Source: Phormidium sp. SL48-SHIP
Lineage (GTDB): Bacteria > Cyanobacteriota > Cyanobacteriia > Cyanobacteriales > Geitlerinemataceae
NCBI GenBank assembly: GCA_004299065.1
Contig: SIHH01000005.1
Span: 1-51,285, forward strand
Direction: 5' to 3'
Length of the DNA stretch: 51,285 bases
The position numbers and the translations under genes are program-made. Below are positions 42,136-51,285 of the stretch, piece after piece. The notes under the pieces are model-generated. The model was given only the letters and a program-made list of their open reading frames with translations, was not told where the DNA came from and did not search any database. Position 1 is the stretch's first letter; the number at the start of each line of letters is the position of its first letter.

Positions 42136-44607
42136 CTAGTCAGCGGGAACCAAGAGGTCTTCTTGAGGTTCTTGGCTTTTGATCACCACTTTACCCTCAT
42201 CATCCACATCCACGAGAGCGCCGTCGCCATCTTGAATCCGGCCCGAGAGGATTTCCTCCGCGAGACTGTCTTCGAGGAGGCGCATAATGGCCCGACGTAG
42301 GGGACGCGCACCGTAGCTGGGGTTGTAGCCTTCTTCGACGAGGCGATCTTTGAATTTCTCCGTCACCTTGAGATCAATGCCTTGTTCCAAGAGACGGGCA
42401 AAGACTTCCTTGAGGAGAATATCGCTGATTTCCTTGACTTCCTCTTTGGTGAGTTGACGGAAGACAATGATTTCATCGAGACGGTTGAGGAACTCGGGAC
42501 GGAAGTATTGCTTGAGTTCTTCGTTGACGAGGTTGCGGATACGGTTGTATTGCGCTTCCGTCTTGTCGTCGTCGAACTCGAAGCCGAGACTGCCGCCACC
42601 TTTCTCGATGACCTTAGAGCCAATGTTGGAGGTGAGGATAATCAAGGTATTCTTGAAGTCCACCGTGCGCCCTTTGGCGTCGGTGAGGCGACCATCTTCA
42701 AGGATTTGCAGCAGCATATTGAAGACATCGGGGTGAGCCTTCTCAATCTCATCAAAGAGAATCACCGTGTAGGGACGACGGCGCACCGCTTCGGTGAGTT
42801 GTCCGCCTTCGTTGTAGCCTACATAGCCGGGAGGGGAGCCGATGAGTTTGGAGACGGTGTGACGTTCCATATACTCAGACATATCCAGGCGAATCATGGC
42901 TTCTTCTGAGCCGAAGAAGTAGGAGGCCAGGGCTTTGGTTAGCTCAGTTTTACCCACCCCAGTCGGTCCAGAGAAGATGAAACTAGCAATGGGACGGTTG
43001 GGGTTCTTCAAGCCAACGCGAGCGCGGCGAATGGCGCGGGAGACGGCGCGGACGGCTTCATCCTGACCAATCAGTCGCTGGTGCAGGGTTCCTTCCATAT
43101 GCAGCAGTTTCTCGGACTCGGACTCGGTGAGTTTGTTCACCGGAACGCCGGTCCAACTGGCGACGATATGGGCGATGTCTTCCTCGCCGACGGTGGGAGA
43201 ATCTTCGTTGCTGCTGGCGGTTTCGTTTTTGCGGCTTTGGGCGATGGCCTTGATTTCGGCTTTGATTTCCATTTCGCGATCGCGCAGGCCCCCGGCTTTA
43301 TCAAAGTCCTGAGAGCGCACCGCGTCGTCCTTGTCCTTGAGGACTTGGCGCAGTTCCTTGTCGAGTTCCTTGGCGGCGGGGGGAAGTTGCGATTCGAGCA
43401 GGCGCACCCGCGAGCCAGCTTCATCGATGAGGTCAATGGCCTTGTCGGGGAGATAGCGATCGCTGATGTAGCGATCGGACAATTTCGCGGCGGCTTCTAG
43501 GGCCTCATCATCAATTTTCAGCTTGTGATGCTGTTCGTAGCGTTCCCGTAAGCCGTAGAGAATTTCGATGGTTTCATCCACCGTCGGCTCACCGACCATC
43601 ACCGGCTGGAAGCGCCGTTCTAGGGCAGCATCGCGTTCAATATGCTTACGATACTCATCCAGGGTGGTGGCACCGATACATTGCAGTTCACCGCGAGCCA
43701 GTGCCGGTTTAAGGATATTCGCGGCGTCGATGGCTCCTTCAGCGGCCCCGGCTCCAATCAGGGTATGCACCTCGTCAATGACGAGAATGACATTGGAGGC
43801 TTGGCGAATCTCATCCATGATTTTTTTGAGGCGTTCCTCAAACTCACCCCGGTATTTGGTCCCGGCGACGAGCAACCCGATATCAAGGGTGACGACCCGC
43901 TTTTCTTCCAAGATATCGGGGATATCATTGGTGCAGATGCGTTGGGCTAGACCTTCGGCGATCGCCGTTTTCCCGACCCCCGGCTCTCCAATCAGGACGG
44001 GGTTATTTTTAGTGCGGCGACCCAAAATCTGAATCACGCGCTCAATTTCTTTCTGACGACCCACAACGGGATCGAGTTTTCCTTCACCGGCCAATTGGGT
44101 GAGATTGGAGCCAAACTCATCCAGGGTCGGGGTTTTGGTGCGGCCTCCACTCGAACCGGCGGCCACTTCAGCCGTCTCACCGAGCATCCGAATCACCTGA
44201 GTGCGAACCTTGGAGAGATCGACGCCGAGGTTTTCGAGAACCCGAGCGGCGACGCCTTCTCCTTCGCGGATCAGGCCCAGGAGCAGATGTTCAGTGCCAA
44301 TGTAATTATGACCGAGTTGGCGGGCTTCTTCGAGGGACAGTTCCAGAACTCGCTTGGCTCGGGGCGTGAAGGGGATCTCCACGGCGACGAAGCCCGAGCC
44401 TCGACCGATAATTTTCTCGACTTCGATGCGAGCGTCTTTTAAGTTCACACCCATCGATTTGAGGACTTTGGCGGCGACGCCGGTCCCCTCACCGATTAAT
44501 CCGAGGAGGATTTGCTCCGTACCCACGAAGTTGTGTCCCAGGCGGCGGGCTTCCTCCTGGGCGAGCATGATGACTTTAATGGCTTTTTCTGTAAATCGTT
44601 CAAACAT
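42136..44607 (-). CDS. clpC: ATP-dependent Clp protease ATP-binding subunit ClpC
   Basis: AAA+ unfoldase of 823 aa, normal for cyanobacterial ClpC. Two Clp N-terminal repeats ([37 protein letters not shown] and a second at about 80-145). NBD1 has [13 protein letters not shown] near 208 and [10 protein letters not shown]; a UVR-like coiled segment lies near 425-460; NBD2 has [13 protein letters not shown] near 548 and [14 protein letters not shown]. Works with ClpP (and adaptor ClpS) to degrade damaged and N-degron proteins, linking functionally to aat at 11.4 kb. Monocistronic with its own terminator. Confidence 0.98.
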   Translation of the reverse strand: MFERFTEKAIKVIMLAQEEARRLGHNFVGTEQILLGLIGEGTGVAAKVLKSMGVNLKDARIEVEKIIGRGSGFVAVEIPFTPRAKRVLELSLEEARQLGHNYIGTEHLLLGLIREGEGVAARVLENLGVDLSKVRTQVIRMLGETAEVAAGSSGGRTKTPTLDEFGSNLTQLAGEGKLDPVVGRQKEIERVIQILGRRTKNNPVLIGEPGVGKTAIAEGLAQRICTNDIPDILEEKRVVTLDIGLLVAGTKYRGEFEERLKKIMDEIRQASNVILVIDEVHTLIGAGAAEGAIDAANILKPALARGELQCIGATTLDEYRKHIERDAALERRFQPVMVGEPTVDETIEILYGLRERYEQHHKLKIDDEALEAAAKLSDRYISDRYLPDKAIDLIDEAGSRVRLLESQLPPAAKELDKELRQVLKDKDDAVRSQDFDKAGGLRDREMEIKAEIKAIAQSRKNETASSNEDSPTVGEEDIAHIVASWTGVPVNKLTESESEKLLHMEGTLHQRLIGQDEAVRAVSRAIRRARVGLKNPNRPIASFIFSGPTGVGKTELTKALASYFFGSEEAMIRLDMSEYMERHTVSKLIGSPPGYVGYNEGGQLTEAVRRRPYTVILFDEIEKAHPDVFNMLLQILEDGRLTDAKGRTVDFKNTLIILTSNIGSKVIEKGGGSLGFEFDDDKTEAQYNRIRNLVNEELKQYFRPEFLNRLDEIIVFRQLTKEEVKEISDILLKEVFARLLEQGIDLKVTEKFKDRLVEEGYNPSYGARPLRRAIMRLLEDSLAEEILSGRIQDGDGALVDVDDEGKVVIKSQEPQEDLLVPAD

Positions 44608-44766
44608 GGCTTACTTCCGATACCGAACAGTGTTTAAGGCGGGGGACCCGTTCCACAGGCGCTAGTTGTCGTGCTTGAATTAGCATAGCAAACCTGACTC
44701 AAGTCTTGCTACAGACTTCCTCTTTCAATTTGATCGATGAGGCTTGCTCCAGTGTTTTGACGGGAT

Positions 44767-45312
44767 TTAACAACGTCTTAAGATTTTTCCGCCCCAAGCT
44801 TGAATCCGCTGTTGAATTTGCTGATCCCATTCCTCTAATTTTTGTAAGAAATTGCGATTTTGTAGCCCACTTAACCACAAAATTAACGCATCATCCCCAT
44901 TGGCATAGTAACGCCGTCGCCGTCCGGCTTCTTGAAAGCCAAATTGTTGGTAGAGCGATCGCGCGGCCCGGTTCTCGGCGTTGACTTCTAGGGTGGCCCG
45001 GGCCAGTTGGCGATCGCGGGCGGCCCGCAACAGTCCCCAGAGGAGTAACTGTCCGAGTCCCCGGCGGCGCTGTTCGGGGTGAACGGCCACAAGGGTTAGA
45101 TGGGCTTCATCGACGATGGCCCAAAGACAGCCTAGGGCCAGCAATGAGTCGGGGTGATCGCGGTCTTCGATCCCCAGAAGAATACTATTGGGGCTATCGA
45201 GTTCGCGTCGATAGCCCTCTTCGGTCCATAATCCCCCGAAACAGAGATGATCGAGAGCCAGGATTGGGCCGAGATGAGCTTCAGTGAGGGGATGGAGCGC
45301 CAGACGAGTCAC
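44767..45312 (-). CDS. rimI: Ribosomal-protein-alanine N-acetyltransferase (RimI-like GNAT)
   Basis: GNAT acetyltransferase, about 181 aa from a GTG at 45312 (VTRLALHPLTEAHLGPILALDHLCF); an in-frame TTG at 45357 is the alternative. Acetyl-CoA loop is AVHPEQRRRGLGQLLL, followed by ATLEVNAENRAARSLYQQFGFQEAGRRRRYYANGDDALI, the RimI signature. Classic substrate is the N-terminal Ala of S18, but specificity cannot be read from sequence. C-terminal 25 residues form an extra helix. Downstream neighbour clpC is separated by about 160 bases. Confidence 0.85.
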   Translation of the reverse strand: MTRLALHPLTEAHLGPILALDHLCFGGLWTEEGYRRELDSPNSILLGIEDRDHPDSLLALGCLWAIVDEAHLTLVAVHPEQRRRGLGQLLLWGLLRAARDRQLARATLEVNAENRAARSLYQQFGFQEAGRRRRYYANGDDALILWLSGLQNRNFLQKLEEWDQQIQQRIQAWGGKILRRC

Positions 45313-45517
45313 AACAGCAAAGGACGACACAAGACGATAGAGAAAACAATAGCCCAACCAACACCTAAACCCACAAAGGATTCAGCATTGGTAGCCCTTG
45401 ATCGTACACTAAGAAGGGATGGGTTGAGCGATTGCCCTCGATGTCGCCGGCAGCACCCTCGACGTTCACGGATCCCTTAACCCTCATTACAGTATTACTT
45501 GTCCCTCTCTCACTTCT

Positions 45518-46924
45518 ATGGTCTCGACTCCTTCTCTTGACAAACCCCAATCTGGTCGCAGCTTTCTGGACCAGGCGATCGCCTCATCTTCTCCTAATCA
45601 AAGCCTTGTCCCCCTCACCACCCGTCTCGGTGACCATGAGTCCTTAGAAATTGGGGGCTGTGATGTGCCGACGCTGGTGCGTCGCTTCGGCTCTCCTCTC
45701 TACATTTTGGATGAAACGACCCTGCGGACGGCCTGTCGTCAATATCGAGATGCTTTTGCTCAATACTATGACGGCGAGAGTCTAGTGCTGTTTGCCTCGA
45801 AGGCTTGGAGTTGTCTAGCCGTCTGTGCCATCGTCGCCAATGAAGGATTGGGAGTCGATGTGGTCAGTGGTGGGGAACTCTACACGGCCCTCAACGCCGG
45901 TGTGGCTCCCGATCGCCTGTATCTGCATGGCAACAATAAATCGGCTCAGGAACTCAACTATGCCATCGAGGCGGGGATCACGGTGGTGGCCGATAACTGG
46001 CAGGATTTACAGATCTTGGTGGAGTTAATGGGCGATCGCCGCGATCCTGTGCGGCTGATGTTACGCTTCACCCCCGGCATTGAATGTCATACTCACGAGT
46101 ACATTCAAACGGGCCACATTGACAGTAAGTTTGGCTTTGACCCCGACTCTCTCGATGCGGTGTTGCAGTTTGTCTCGCAACAGCCGAGTCTCAACTGTGT
46201 CGGTCTCCATGCCCATATTGGCTCGCAAATTTTTGAGTTGCAACCCCATCATGATTTACCTGAGGTGATGGTGTCCTGGCTGCAACGGGCGCAATCGTAT
46301 AATCTACCGGTGACGGAGTTAAACGTCGGTGGAGGACTGGGGATTCGCTATACCGAAGATGATGATCCCCCGAGTATTGATGCCTGGGTTAAAACCATCT
46401 GCGATCGCCTCACCCGGGCCTGTCGCGAGGCTAATCTCCCCCTACCGCGCTTGCTGTGCGAACCGGGGCGATCGCTCATTGGCACCGCCTGCGTCACCGC
46501 CTACAGCATTGGCGCTCGTAAAACCGTTCCTGGGGTGCGAGATTATATTACGGTAGATGGAGGAATGTCGGACAATCCTCGGCCCATCACCTACCAATCC
46601 CGGTATCGTGCTGTGGTGGCGAACCGCATGAGCGCCGCCGCCACCGAAACGGTAACCATTGCCGGGAAACATTGCGAATCAGGGGATGTCGTCATCGCCG
46701 ATGCCCAACTTCCGGCGACCGAAGCTGGAGATATTCTCGTCGTAATGGGAACCGGGGCATACAATTACAGTATGTCGTCGAACTATAACCGACTTCCCCG
46801 CCCCGCAGCGGTCTTGGTCTGTGACGGAGAAGCGAACCTGATTTTACAGCGAGAAACCTACGCGGATCTACTGCGCCAGGATTGCTTACCCGAACGGTTA
46901 GTCGCAAAGACTCCTAGACCCTAA
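45518..46924 (+). CDS. lysA: Diaminopimelate decarboxylase
   Basis: PLP enzyme (fold type III), last step of lysine synthesis: meso-DAP to lysine. 468 aa; FASKAWS carries the PLP Lys, GVDVVSGGELYTAL and HAHIGSQIFE follow, ELNVGGGLGIRY is the phosphate loop, CEPGRSLIG and GKHCESGDVV near the C-terminus hold substrate residues, and GTGAYNYSMSSNYN is the family end motif. 35-residue N-terminal extension. ATG at 45518. Confidence 0.96.
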   Translation: MVSTPSLDKPQSGRSFLDQAIASSSPNQSLVPLTTRLGDHESLEIGGCDVPTLVRRFGSPLYILDETTLRTACRQYRDAFAQYYDGESLVLFASKAWSCLAVCAIVANEGLGVDVVSGGELYTALNAGVAPDRLYLHGNNKSAQELNYAIEAGITVVADNWQDLQILVELMGDRRDPVRLMLRFTPGIECHTHEYIQTGHIDSKFGFDPDSLDAVLQFVSQQPSLNCVGLHAHIGSQIFELQPHHDLPEVMVSWLQRAQSYNLPVTELNVGGGLGIRYTEDDDPPSIDAWVKTICDRLTRACREANLPLPRLLCEPGRSLIGTACVTAYSIGARKTVPGVRDYITVDGGMSDNPRPITYQSRYRAVVANRMSAAATETVTIAGKHCESGDVVIADAQLPATEAGDILVVMGTGAYNYSMSSNYNRLPRPAAVLVCDGEANLILQRETYADLLRQDCLPERLVAKTPRP

Positions 46925-46962
46925 CGCTTCGGCTGGTAACGGGCCGTTAATCCGTTATCCCG

Positions 46963-46983
46963 TCCCGAGTCACCCACTCGGGA
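46963..46983. terminator. Hairpin after lysA
   Basis: TCCCGAGT at 46963-46970 and ACTCGGGA at 46976-46983 form a perfect 8-bp stem with a CACCC loop. The hairpin is flanked by a direct repeat AACGGGCCGTT. No T-run follows; it may act as a transcript-end structure or processing site between lysA and cdaA. Confidence 0.6.
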
Positions 46984-47040
46984 ACGGGCCGTTGACGATG
47001 GACTTGGGTAGCGAGCAGTACGAGGAATATCCAGAGTTCA

Positions 47041-47985
47041 ATGGAATCTCTGTGGCAGCAATGGTTAGCAAATTCGAGCGAAACTCAGCCCGCGCTGTGG
47101 CGCTTGATTCAACAATCCTGGGTCATTATTGACATCGGGTTGGTCTTTGTGCTGACCTATACAATTCTGGTGGTCGTCAGCGAGCGGCGGACCCTCTGGA
47201 TGGTACAAGGGTTAGTGTTTTTGATTGTGGCAGCAGCGGTCGGTAATGCCCTCAACCTCAGTTTGCTGCATTTTGTGTTAGATAAAATTGCCATTATTTC
47301 AGCGGTCGCGATGGCGGTGACCTTGCAATCTGAGTTTCGGCAACTCCTCGAACAACTTGGCCGGGGCGATATCTCGGGATTATTTCAATCCTCTCGGGAT
47401 AGTTTGCCCAAATCTGACAGTATTGTCGATGAGGTGGTTGATGCCGTCAAAGAACTCTCGCAAAATCGCACCGGTGCCATTATCGTCATGGAGACTCGGC
47501 AACCGATTGACGAACGAGACTTTTCAGTGCCAGGTGTTAAACTGAATGCCGAGGTCTCCAAGGAACTCCTACAAACGATTTTTCAAACCAGTACTCTGCT
47601 CCATGATGGTGCGGTCTTGATTCGGGCCTCGCGCATTATTTCGGCCGGTGCTATCCTACCGCTGTCGGAACGGAAGGCGTCACGCCAGTTGGGAACACGC
47701 CACCGGGCGGCTATGGGGATTACAGAACGGGTCAAAAATTGTGTCTGTGTGGTAGTTTCAGAGGAAACAGGGTCAATCTCTTTAGCGGAGCGAGGGACCC
47801 TCAATCGTCCCTTGACCAGTAGTAAACTCAAGGAACTCTTAGAGGCTTACTTTTCAACGAAAGGTGATGGGGAAGTGGTCGCCCCCAACTGGCGCAACTT
47901 GACCCGCCAGTTAAGTCATAAAGGGGGGTCGGCCATCTCTCGATTTTTCGGAGTTGCGCCTTCGACGCCCAAGGATAAACAATAA
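47041..47985 (+). CDS. cdaA: Diadenylate cyclase CdaA (membrane DAC)
   Basis: Makes the second messenger c-di-AMP from two ATP. 314 aa: three membrane helices between about 27 and 92, then a DAC domain with LLHDGAVLI (Asp-Gly-Ala 189-191) and GTRHRAAMG (Arg-His-Arg 220-222), both catalytic motifs intact. c-di-AMP controls potassium and osmolyte transport and, in cyanobacteria, night survival. The usual partners cdaR and glmM are absent; uppS overlaps or follows directly. ATG at 47041. Confidence 0.94.
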   Translation: MESLWQQWLANSSETQPALWRLIQQSWVIIDIGLVFVLTYTILVVVSERRTLWMVQGLVFLIVAAAVGNALNLSLLHFVLDKIAIISAVAMAVTLQSEFRQLLEQLGRGDISGLFQSSRDSLPKSDSIVDEVVDAVKELSQNRTGAIIVMETRQPIDERDFSVPGVKLNAEVSKELLQTIFQTSTLLHDGAVLIRASRIISAGAILPLSERKASRQLGTRHRAAMGITERVKNCVCVVVSEETGSISLAERGTLNRPLTSSKLKELLEAYFSTKGDGEVVAPNWRNLTRQLSHKGGSAISRFFGVAPSTPKDKQ

Positions 47986-48097
47986 CGACCGTTTTAACGA
48001 GCAAGCGAGCATATACAATGCAGGGGTTAACGTCCGGAATGCGATCGAGTTCATGGCTGATGAACGCGGGTTTGCGGTGGTGATTGAGGAAAATAAT

Positions 48098-48862
48098 ATG
48101 AGTGCGAAGCCAACCCTTTTAGGAACGTTACCCACTGACCTCGATCCGACGCGATTGCCCAAACATGTTGCTGCGATTATGGATGGCAATGGACGTTGGG
48201 CGCAGCGTCGGGGATTGCCACGTCTGGTGGGCCATCAACGGGGGGTTGATGCCTTAAAAGCCTTAGTCCGCTGTTGTGATGATTGGGGGATTCAGGCGTT
48301 AACGGCCTATGCGTTTTCGACGGAAAACTGGGGACGACCTCTCGAAGAAGTGGATTTCCTGATGATGCTGTTTGAGCGGGTGCTACGACAGCAGTTGAAG
48401 GAGATGATGGAGAAGAATGTCAAAATTCGCTTTGTGGGCAATTTAAGTACGCTTCCGGCCTCACTCCAGCGGGAAATTGAAGCGGCGATGAGTCAAACGG
48501 ACGGAAATTCAGGGATTCAGTTTACGGTAGCTACAAATTACGGTGGCCGCCAGGAAATTCTGGCGGCCTGTCAGGAGATTGCTAGGCAGGTGCAGCGGGG
48601 GGAACTGGCCCCTGAGGAGATTGATGCGAGTCTGTTTGAACAGCATCTCTATACGGCTGGGGTGGGTGACCCGGATTTACTGATTCGTACCAGTGGCGAG
48701 ATGCGGATTAGTAATTTTCTACTCTGGCAAATTGCTTATGCTGAGTTGTATGTGACGGATACGCTTTGGCCGGAGTTCGATCGCGATGCGTTCCGTGAGG
48801 CGTTGCTGGCTTATCAACGACGCGATCGCCGGTTTGGGAAGGTGAAAACGCCTTCGATTTAG
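48098..48862 (+). CDS. uppS: Undecaprenyl diphosphate synthase (cis-prenyltransferase)
   Basis: Chain-elongating cis-prenyltransferase that makes C55 carrier lipid for peptidoglycan. 254 aa from ATG at 48098, which has GAGGA eight bases upstream; longer in-frame starts at 48053 or 47954 overlap cdaA. Motifs: catalytic Asp29 in [43 protein letters not shown], and the C-terminal [35 protein letters not shown]. Follows cdaA by about 110 bases, probably co-transcribed. Confidence 0.96.
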   Translation: MSAKPTLLGTLPTDLDPTRLPKHVAAIMDGNGRWAQRRGLPRLVGHQRGVDALKALVRCCDDWGIQALTAYAFSTENWGRPLEEVDFLMMLFERVLRQQLKEMMEKNVKIRFVGNLSTLPASLQREIEAAMSQTDGNSGIQFTVATNYGGRQEILAACQEIARQVQRGELAPEEIDASLFEQHLYTAGVGDPDLLIRTSGEMRISNFLLWQIAYAELYVTDTLWPEFDRDAFREALLAYQRRDRRFGKVKTPSI

Positions 48863-48906
48863 GGGGGGAAGAAGGGAACAGGGAACACCGGAACAGGGAA
48901 TAGGGC
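48863..48906. repeat. STRR-type composite repeat, copy E
   Basis: GGGGGGAAGAAGGGAACAGGGAACACCGG and AACAGGGAATAGGG modules, without GGCAAGA heptads. It starts at the uppS stop codon and ends at the hsp20 terminator, so it is again at a gene 3' end. Confidence 0.65.
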
Positions 48907-48908
48907 CT

Positions 48909-48933
48909 AAAAAAAGCCCGCTGGGGGCGGGCT
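48909..48933 (-). terminator. Rho-independent terminator of hsp20
   Basis: On the minus strand AGCCCGC (48933-48927) pairs with GCGGGCT (48921-48915) around a five-base loop, followed by a run of six or seven T residues (plus-strand A run 48909-48915). Confidence 0.9.
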
Positions 48934-48970
48934 GAGGATGAAGGACTGAGGAATCGGTTATAGGCTTCGA

Positions 48971-49444
48971 TTAGCTGTCGCTGGTTTCGGCTTCGAGTTG
49001 TTGAGGTTCACTGTCACCGAAAACATTGACTTTGACTACCCGATGGACAGCTTCAGGGGCTTTGGGAAGGGTGAGCGTCAGTACTCCGTCTTGGTATTCG
49101 GCTTTGGCGTCACTGTTGGTGACAGGAAGGGGTAGGCTGAGGGTACGACGGAATTTGCCCACCGGGAACTCGCTGTAGAAGCGTTTGTTGTCTTCACCGG
49201 GTTGGGGCTTGTGGTACTCGCCGGCGATCGCCACGCTTTCACGGGTGACTTCAATGTCTAAGTCTTCGCGGTTGATCGCCGGGAGTAACGCCCGCAGAAT
49301 GAAGGCATCTCCTTCTTCTTCGAGTTGGATGGGAATTGACCAGTTGCGAGAGTTGTCTTCTCCGGCAATTTCGTTAAAGGCGCGGTTGATTTGACGTTCG
49401 AGGCGTTCGAGTTCGTTGAAGGGGTTAAGCGTGTAGAGTTGCAT
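48971..49444 (-). CDS. Small heat-shock protein (Hsp20/alpha-crystallin)
   Basis: 157-aa ATP-independent chaperone of the HspA/Hsp17 type, which in cyanobacteria also protects thylakoid membranes. N-terminal arm MQLYTLNPFNELERLERQINRAFNEIAG; alpha-crystallin domain about 38-140 with DLDIEVTRESVAIAGEY, FYSEFPVGKFRRTLSLPLPV and the family motif DGVLTLTLPKA. C-terminal VVKVNV approximates the I-x-I tail motif. Strong Shine-Dalgarno GGGAGGA (49459-49453), nine bases before ATG. Monocistronic. Confidence 0.95.
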   Translation of the reverse strand: MQLYTLNPFNELERLERQINRAFNEIAGEDNSRNWSIPIQLEEEGDAFILRALLPAINREDLDIEVTRESVAIAGEYHKPQPGEDNKRFYSEFPVGKFRRTLSLPLPVTNSDAKAEYQDGVLTLTLPKAPEAVHRVVKVNVFGDSEPQQLEAETSDS

Positions 49445-49452
49445 AATTGATG

Positions 49453-49506
49453 TCCTCCCGATTTTCTTTTTTGAACTGCCTGGGGGGAGAGGCGTGTTCT
49501 CCCTCC
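49453..49506 (-). promoter_or_regulatory. Candidate thermosensing leader of hsp20
   Basis: In the minus-strand leader, TCTCCC (49490-49485) can pair either with GGGAGA just upstream (49503-49498; two further G-C pairs beyond a mismatch) or with GGGAGG of the ribosome binding site (49459-49454, last pair G-U). The two pairings exclude each other. Cyanobacterial hsp17-type genes are known to use RNA thermometers, so this is an inferred temperature switch. An imperfect 11-base palindrome CCGAATTTCGG at 49580-49590 lies farther upstream. Confidence 0.45.
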
Positions 49507-49617
49507 GCTGTTGTTTTTATTGTGTCGTTTCTATTAGGAAACTGAAAGGCAGACAACCGTACTGAAAAGATGTTACTTCCCGAATTTCGGTTGACAACAC
49601 TATGAGATTGGAGAACC

Positions 49618-49685
49618 GAACAGGGGGAAGAAGGGAGGGAGGCAAGAGGCAAGAGGCAAGGGGCAAGAGGCAAGCTAGCAATAGG
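49618..49685. repeat. STRR-type composite repeat, copy F
   Basis: AACAGGGGGAAGAAGGGAGGGA followed by GGCAAGAGGCAAGAGGCAA, GGGGCAAGAGGCAAG and AATAGGG. Five or so heptads. Lies between hsp20 (5' side) and the cupin gene, the only copy near two gene starts. Confidence 0.72.
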
Positions 49686-49726
49686 GCTATCTGGAGTGGG
49701 GTGAGGTTCGTTTCATTACATCTAGG

Positions 49727-50359
49727 ATGAGCGATCGCCCGTACTCTAGTAAGAGCCTATACCTGATCACGCCGATGAATTGGTTTATTACTGATGATGG
49801 AGACTGCCAGTCTCTCGAATTCCAGTCCTGGGACCCCTATCGCCCGTACCGCCTCTATCGATTCTTGACGGAACTCGAGGATATTCTGGACGAAATTACG
49901 AGCGATCGCCAACGCCTAGAAGCGATCGCCCCTCGGGTCTGTGAGTTCCTGGAAACGGCAACCTGGCTCGATAGCGCCTATGTTCCCCCGGATGCGCAAC
50001 GGGGTTGGTCTGTATCCAAACTCTATACTGAACAGGACTACCCTCTCACCGTGCAACTGGTGTCTTGGAAACCGGGGGCAAAATCCACGATTCATAATCA
50101 TGCCACTTGGGGCTTGGTGGCGATGTTGAGTGGTTGTGAACGGAATCACTTTTGGCGACGGACTGAGGGGGACGCCATTGAAAAAGTGGGCGATCGCATC
50201 GTCTGTGAAGGGGAAATGATCACCTTTAGCCCCGGTGCGATTCATTCGATTGAAGCCTTAGGGGATGAACCGACGATTTCCTTTAACCTCTATGGGGAAA
50301 CCGATTTCCCGAAACGCTTTAAGTTTGATGCGATCGCCCAAACGGCGGAACATTTTTGA
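49727..50359 (+). CDS. Cysteine-dioxygenase-like cupin protein
   Basis: 210 aa; first in-frame ATG is used, but MNWFITD at 49775 is a plausible alternative. Residues about 1-80 are helical. The cupin core has SWKPGAKSTIHNHATWGLVAMLSG with His123 and His125, and GEMITFSPGAIHSIEALGD with His173, as the metal-binding set of CDO-type cupins. Suggests oxidation of cysteine or a related thiol using Fe(II); substrate not readable. Convergent with fabG, 6 bases apart. Confidence 0.85.
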   Translation: MSDRPYSSKSLYLITPMNWFITDDGDCQSLEFQSWDPYRPYRLYRFLTELEDILDEITSDRQRLEAIAPRVCEFLETATWLDSAYVPPDAQRGWSVSKLYTEQDYPLTVQLVSWKPGAKSTIHNHATWGLVAMLSGCERNHFWRRTEGDAIEKVGDRIVCEGEMITFSPGAIHSIEALGDEPTISFNLYGETDFPKRFKFDAIAQTAEHF

Positions 50360-50365
50360 GGCGGT

Positions 50366-51205
<840 letters not shown>

Positions 51206-51285
51206 TCAACCTCCCTCGTCGCCTTGCCCACTTAGGTCAGCTGAACCGCGACAACTCAACTCCGGGACATCAATTGGCGAAATGG

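Overview
The window is chromosomal DNA from a cyanobacterium, most likely a filamentous Oscillatoriales-type species. The genus is an inference. The evidence is the very frequent HIP1 octamer GCGATCGC, psaK of photosystem I, a split orange carotenoid protein pair (HCP plus CTDH), a cyanobacterial-type chorismate lyase for plastoquinone synthesis, a Tab2/Atab2 protein, a cyanobacterial-type Mrp operon and several cyanobacteria-only hypothetical genes. There is no phage, integron, CRISPR array, rRNA or intact insertion sequence. One tRNA, Arg(UCU), is present at 28667-28740.

Layout. 1-4.8 kb (minus): a complementary pair of M16B peptidase-like genes and lepA. 5-6.9 kb: a pentapeptide-repeat/GST fusion and chorismate lyase. 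7-11.4 kb (plus): CheR-TPR, a double CheW protein and an orphan-looking N6-adenine DNA methyltransferase that ends inside aat. 12-14.1 kb: small housekeeping and secreted-protein genes (rpsN, DUF2808) and an unlisted-size 58-aa membrane protein. 14.2-16.4 kb: a peptidoglycan-binding protein preceded by a 70-nt imperfect hairpin, then a DUF2442 gene whose DUF4160 partner is broken by two frameshifts. 16.6-18.2 kb: a small unknown gene, HCP and CTDH. 18.2-21.8 kb (minus): hypothetical gene, cysS, selO. 22-25.2 kb (plus): tandem MscS-like channels and a Tab2-like gene. 25.2-28.3 kb (minus): four lineage-specific genes. 28.7-34.7 kb: tRNA-Arg, PHP phosphoesterase, purN, pyrE, sugar transferase, trpF, psaK, P-loop ATPase. 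34.9-38.8 kb (plus): seven-gene Mrp Na+/H+ antiporter operon. 39-42 kb: M50 protease, unknown membrane protein, rhodanese. 42-51.1 kb: clpC, rimI-like, lysA, cdaA, uppS, hsp20, cupin, fabG.

How the genes work together. Most are independent housekeeping units. The real functional groups are: HCP with CTDH (carotenoid carrier pair for photoprotection); the M16B pair (catalytic and non-catalytic halves of one heterodimer); the Mrp operon (C-D-E-F-G-A'-B, with only one antiporter-like subunit); cheR-cheW; cdaA-uppS (c-di-AMP synthesis next to the undecaprenyl carrier enzyme, after lysA for the peptidoglycan and lysine precursor); and the decayed DUF4160/DUF2442 pair. A dispersed, composite G/A-rich repeat with heptad GGCAAGA units sits at gene 3' ends six times and in one case supplies the C-terminus of a protein.

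No clearly new multi-gene defence or biosynthetic system was found. The most worthwhile leads are the HCP-CTDH intergenic terminator-like hairpin, the reduced Mrp complex, the repeat family, the 70-nt hairpin and the candidate two-state leader of hsp20.
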